A DNA stretch of 64,000 bases. It comes from Dicaeum eximium (taxonomy: Eukaryota > Chordata > Aves > Passeriformes > Dicaeidae). The notes under the pieces were generated by a model. The model searched no databases. It worked only from the letters and a program-made list of their open reading frames with translations, and was not told where the DNA came from. Positions 61,211 through 64,000 of the stretch are shown here, piece after piece. Location of the stretch: contig VWZP01001440.1 in the NCBI GenBank assembly GCA_013396995.1, forward strand, positions 1,047,629-1,111,628. Reading direction: 5' to 3'. A program made the translations under genes and the position numbers. Every line of letters begins with the position of its first letter. The first letter of the stretch is position 1.

Positions 61211-63618
61211 AGAGCAGCTCTGTGATCTGACCTCTGCACATATCCTGGCTGCCTTTAAAAGTGCACCAGCATAAAAGCACAGTTTGTGACAAAGCATCTG
61301 GAAGGATTAAAAACTTTCTGGGATGGAATATACTTCTGTCAAGGACCTCTCTCGTATCTCAATTCAGTTGCCAAAAAAGATCTTTCCTCAGGGGGCTTCT
61401 AACCCGCCTGAGGGATTTAGAGAAGAATTGCTGAGAAGAGCATATAGCAATTTGATTAAGGGATAAATGTGAAAGAGTGGGAGGGGGCCTAGGGGATAGA
61501 AGGGAGAAACAGGATTAAAAAGAAAATAAAAGAAGTGAGAAGTAACTGAGCTGTGTAAGGCAAGGTTTGTGGAAGTCAAGACTTTGGGGCTGTTTTGTCT
61601 CCTAGTACATGACACCCTTCAGCAGTGCAAAAAACTAAAACCAAGGGGGGTCTCAGGGAAGGTGGGAACAGGAAGGATGGAGCTGCATCTTTTTTTTTTT
61701 TTTTTCTCTGCATGGAAAAGCAGAAGGGCAAGGGGATTTTGAAGAGGGGTTTCAAGCCTAGTGTGAGCTGTTCACACTGCCTGCCTGCTTGTGCCTCCTC
61801 CTTGGACAATGCTTGGGAAATCGTTACCTGATCCCTCCCACCTTGTTTTACAAAGGCAATCTGGGTCAATTAATCCCTGCTTCATTTCTTCTCATTCAGT
61901 CTGGATAGTCACTATGAAGTAAGTGGTAACCAATCTCCGTGCCCATGGAGTCAGTCTGTCTTCTTGTTTCCTTATTCATTAAAGCAGACACCTTAGAAAG
62001 GCTGGAAAATATTACCAAAGCCCAGGAGACTCGATTTTCAGAATAAGGAACCAGTATTTCAGCCTCAGAGGCGACGTGAGTCTGGGACACAAGACAGAGA
62101 TGAGTATGAAAACAGGCCCTTCAGCTGAGGAGCAAGCAGTCGCTGGACATGCTGCTGTTTTCTTGGTTTGTCTGCAGTTTCTGTTGTTGGGGTTGTGGGA
62201 TTTTCATTTGTTTCTTTTTTTTCTCTTTACTTTCTGCTCCCTCACCCCTGCACCCTGAGTTGGCCTGACATTAAAAACTGATGTAAAATGAAGAAGCTGC
62301 CTGCTAAGATGGTTTCTTCCCTCTTCATGATCCCTCCTGTGTGCCAACTCTCCTGCTGTGTTATTACAAATGTATTTCTGTACACCAACATGCTAGGTGC
62401 TGTACAGATTCAAACCAAGAAAAGAAAAAGAAAGGAAGAAACACTGGACAAACAAACTATTTGCTCATGTAGTACTACTGATGCCTGGATTCCCACTGAT
62501 TTGTGTCTGGTGATTAATGAAGACCTCTGTTTGAAACTTTTCCTGTTCTCAGGACTCTAATTCAAACATATGAACTTGTGCTACCACGTATCTCTCTGTA
62601 TCTCTCTCTGGGTGCTTATTTTTGTTTATATCTCAGAAAAATCTCTTAGAACTCTATCACTTGGCCAACAAATTTGACAGTTGTTTGGAGGGGAACACAT
62701 TGGCACGTACAAATACCGACAATACAATTGCTCAAACCTAGTTTCCTTCAGGAAATTGGGGTAGAAGATCCTTCCCAGGAAGAATGAGTCCTCCCAGAGA
62801 AATTGTTACCTCACAGCCAAATAAACTGCAAGATTTTGGTGCTCTGGTGGTCTGAGCTAAGAGACCTGAATCAATGCGGATAGACAGGCAGGGAAGCTCA
62901 GCTGAACAGCCAGACTACATTGAGCTTAGTTCAACCATCACCAAGAGGCACTTTAACTGCTTTTTCTCCCGTGGGTATACTGCTTTCCAATTATGGAGGC
63001 TTGGAAGGCATCTACCCTACATCTCTGCCAGGGTCACAAGGTTTTAGGTCAGCTTGTTTAGGCATGAACTGAATAGGGAGGACATTTCACTCCATTGGAT
63101 GGATGCCCCAGTTCAGCTTCCTTGTGCTGGTTTGCATTTTGGAGAGGACATACTCTCTGTAGTCTGGTAGTGGTTGTGTCTTTGGAAGTCACACCTCAAG
63201 AAGTTTTATTCCTGAGGGAAATGTCAGCAGGATGTAAGGAGTTTCCTCTGGGAGCTCAGGCTCTAAGAGTGGATCAGAAAGTTTGATGGATTTTCTGCAG
63301 TGCAGGATCTTGATGATCCTTTGATTCAGTTCAGAAACTGATCTTTGATTCAGTTTCAAGTCTGTTCAGCTTGAGCTGTGGTCCTGCCTTTAGCTGCAAG
63401 GCAATTGTATCCTTGGAGAGGGAGGATTTTGGTGCCTTTCAGTGACAACTGTGCTGGATAAGGTGCCCCCTCTGAGTTCAGTGGCTAAAATAAAGAGAAA
63501 AACATCAAACAGTTGTAAGGACATAGATGTAGTAGAGGGAGACGTCAATGACCAAGAAAATTTGTTTTGTGGTGACAATGGCTCCACTGAGGAGTGTCCC
63601 AAAAACATAAGGAAACAC
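61211..63618. other. Unique noncoding sequence with a poly-T run
   Basis: A 16-base T run lies at 61690-61705, and short GTATCTCTCT repeats lie near 62588-62608. No gene recognised. Confidence 0.5.
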
Positions 63619-63711
63619 TTTTTTGTTTTGTTTTGGGGTTTTTTTGGGGGTTTTTTTTCCTTGTTTTGTTTAGTTGTTTTGTTTTGTTTTGTTTTGTTTT
63701 GTTTTGTTTTA
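63619..63711. repeat. GTTTT microsatellite and T/G-rich tract
   Basis: A T/G-rich lead with GGGG and GGGGG runs passes into about seven perfect GTTTT units (about 63675-63710). Open frames over it are compositional. Confidence 0.95.
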
Positions 63712-64000
63712 TTGCTAATGTCACACTGGAGATGAGATTTGGAGTGCAGATCACAAGGCACAGGTTTTTGCTTTCCTCCAAGAAGAGACTGGAGAAGGAT
63801 GTCTAATTGGTCTTGGCCATCTCATGTTTTTTCTACACTCATGGCTGGTTAGCACTTTCTAAAGCGACTGTGGTTGTCACATAGGGCAGTTTGCTTCAAA
63901 CAACACACTTTTTTTGTATCACAAGAACAGACAACCCATGCCAGACTGGATCCTTCTATTCCTTAGCATTACTGCTGACTAATAGCAGTCACTAATAGCA
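63712..64000. other. Unique noncoding end of window
   Basis: Nothing recognised. The imperfect repeat ctaatagcagtcactaatagca lies at the very end (about 63978-64000). Confidence 0.45.

Noticed and set aside
63390..63806. Frames rich in Asn/Lys/Thr or Phe/Val
   Set aside because: Translations of the GTTTT tract.
1..64000. CRISPR array, operon, prophage or bacterial defence system
   Set aside because: No regularly spaced repeats, operons or bacterial-type genes; repeat content is avian.

Overview
The window looks like vertebrate nuclear DNA, almost certainly from a bird. Two degraded CR1 LINE 3' ends are recognisable at 28477-28840 and 46178-46828. Both end in the TCATAGAATCATAGAA-type satellite and match the usual avian CR1 3' sequence as I know it. 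Two traces of an ancient MIR-type SINE are also present. There are few mobile elements, many A- or T-rich simple tracts, two single ambiguous bases (positions 2587 and 24200), and no bacterial gene organisation. The order or species cannot be set from the sequence alone.

I do not recognise any complete protein-coding gene. Open frames are short, overlap on both strands and read like chance frames in intergenic or intronic DNA. Four places deserve caution because an open frame abuts a good splice acceptor: 77-547 (+), 15920-16118 (+, with a donor), about 25036-25251 (open on both strands, with competing splice signals) and 43348-43713 (+). They are listed as candidate exons at low confidence.

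Layout: 0-0.55 kb is a GC- and CpG-richer end with a candidate exon. 0.55-12 kb is unique sequence with a small hairpin, a 19-bp tandem duplication and one conserved-looking block. 12-19 kb carries the large poly-T, A/C-rich, poly-A and CA tracts and the best candidate exon. 23.9-24.3 kb is a GATA-rich block resembling an enhancer. 28.5 kb holds CR1 and 32.6 kb holds MIR. 36.0-37.1 kb has two AT-rich homeodomain/POU-motif blocks. 39.3-41.5 kb contains a pair of diverged direct repeats 1.93 kb apart. 42.84-42.93 kb is a cluster of palindromes. 44.8 kb is a TAGA microsatellite and 46.2-46.8 kb is an internally deleted CR1. 47-62 kb has several conserved-looking noncoding blocks, a GTCCT pentamer repeat and a MIR trace. 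63.6 kb is a GTTTT tract.

The overall picture is a gene-poor interval, either intergenic or a long intron, that may carry cis-regulatory elements of a neighbouring gene outside the window. I saw no convincing novel biological system. The most useful leads are the 1.93-kb-spaced repeat pair, the exact 13-mer repeated 160 bp apart, the five-site GATA cluster and the candidate exon at 15.9-16.1 kb. Calls of conserved-looking sequence rest on base composition and motif content only; no alignment was possible.
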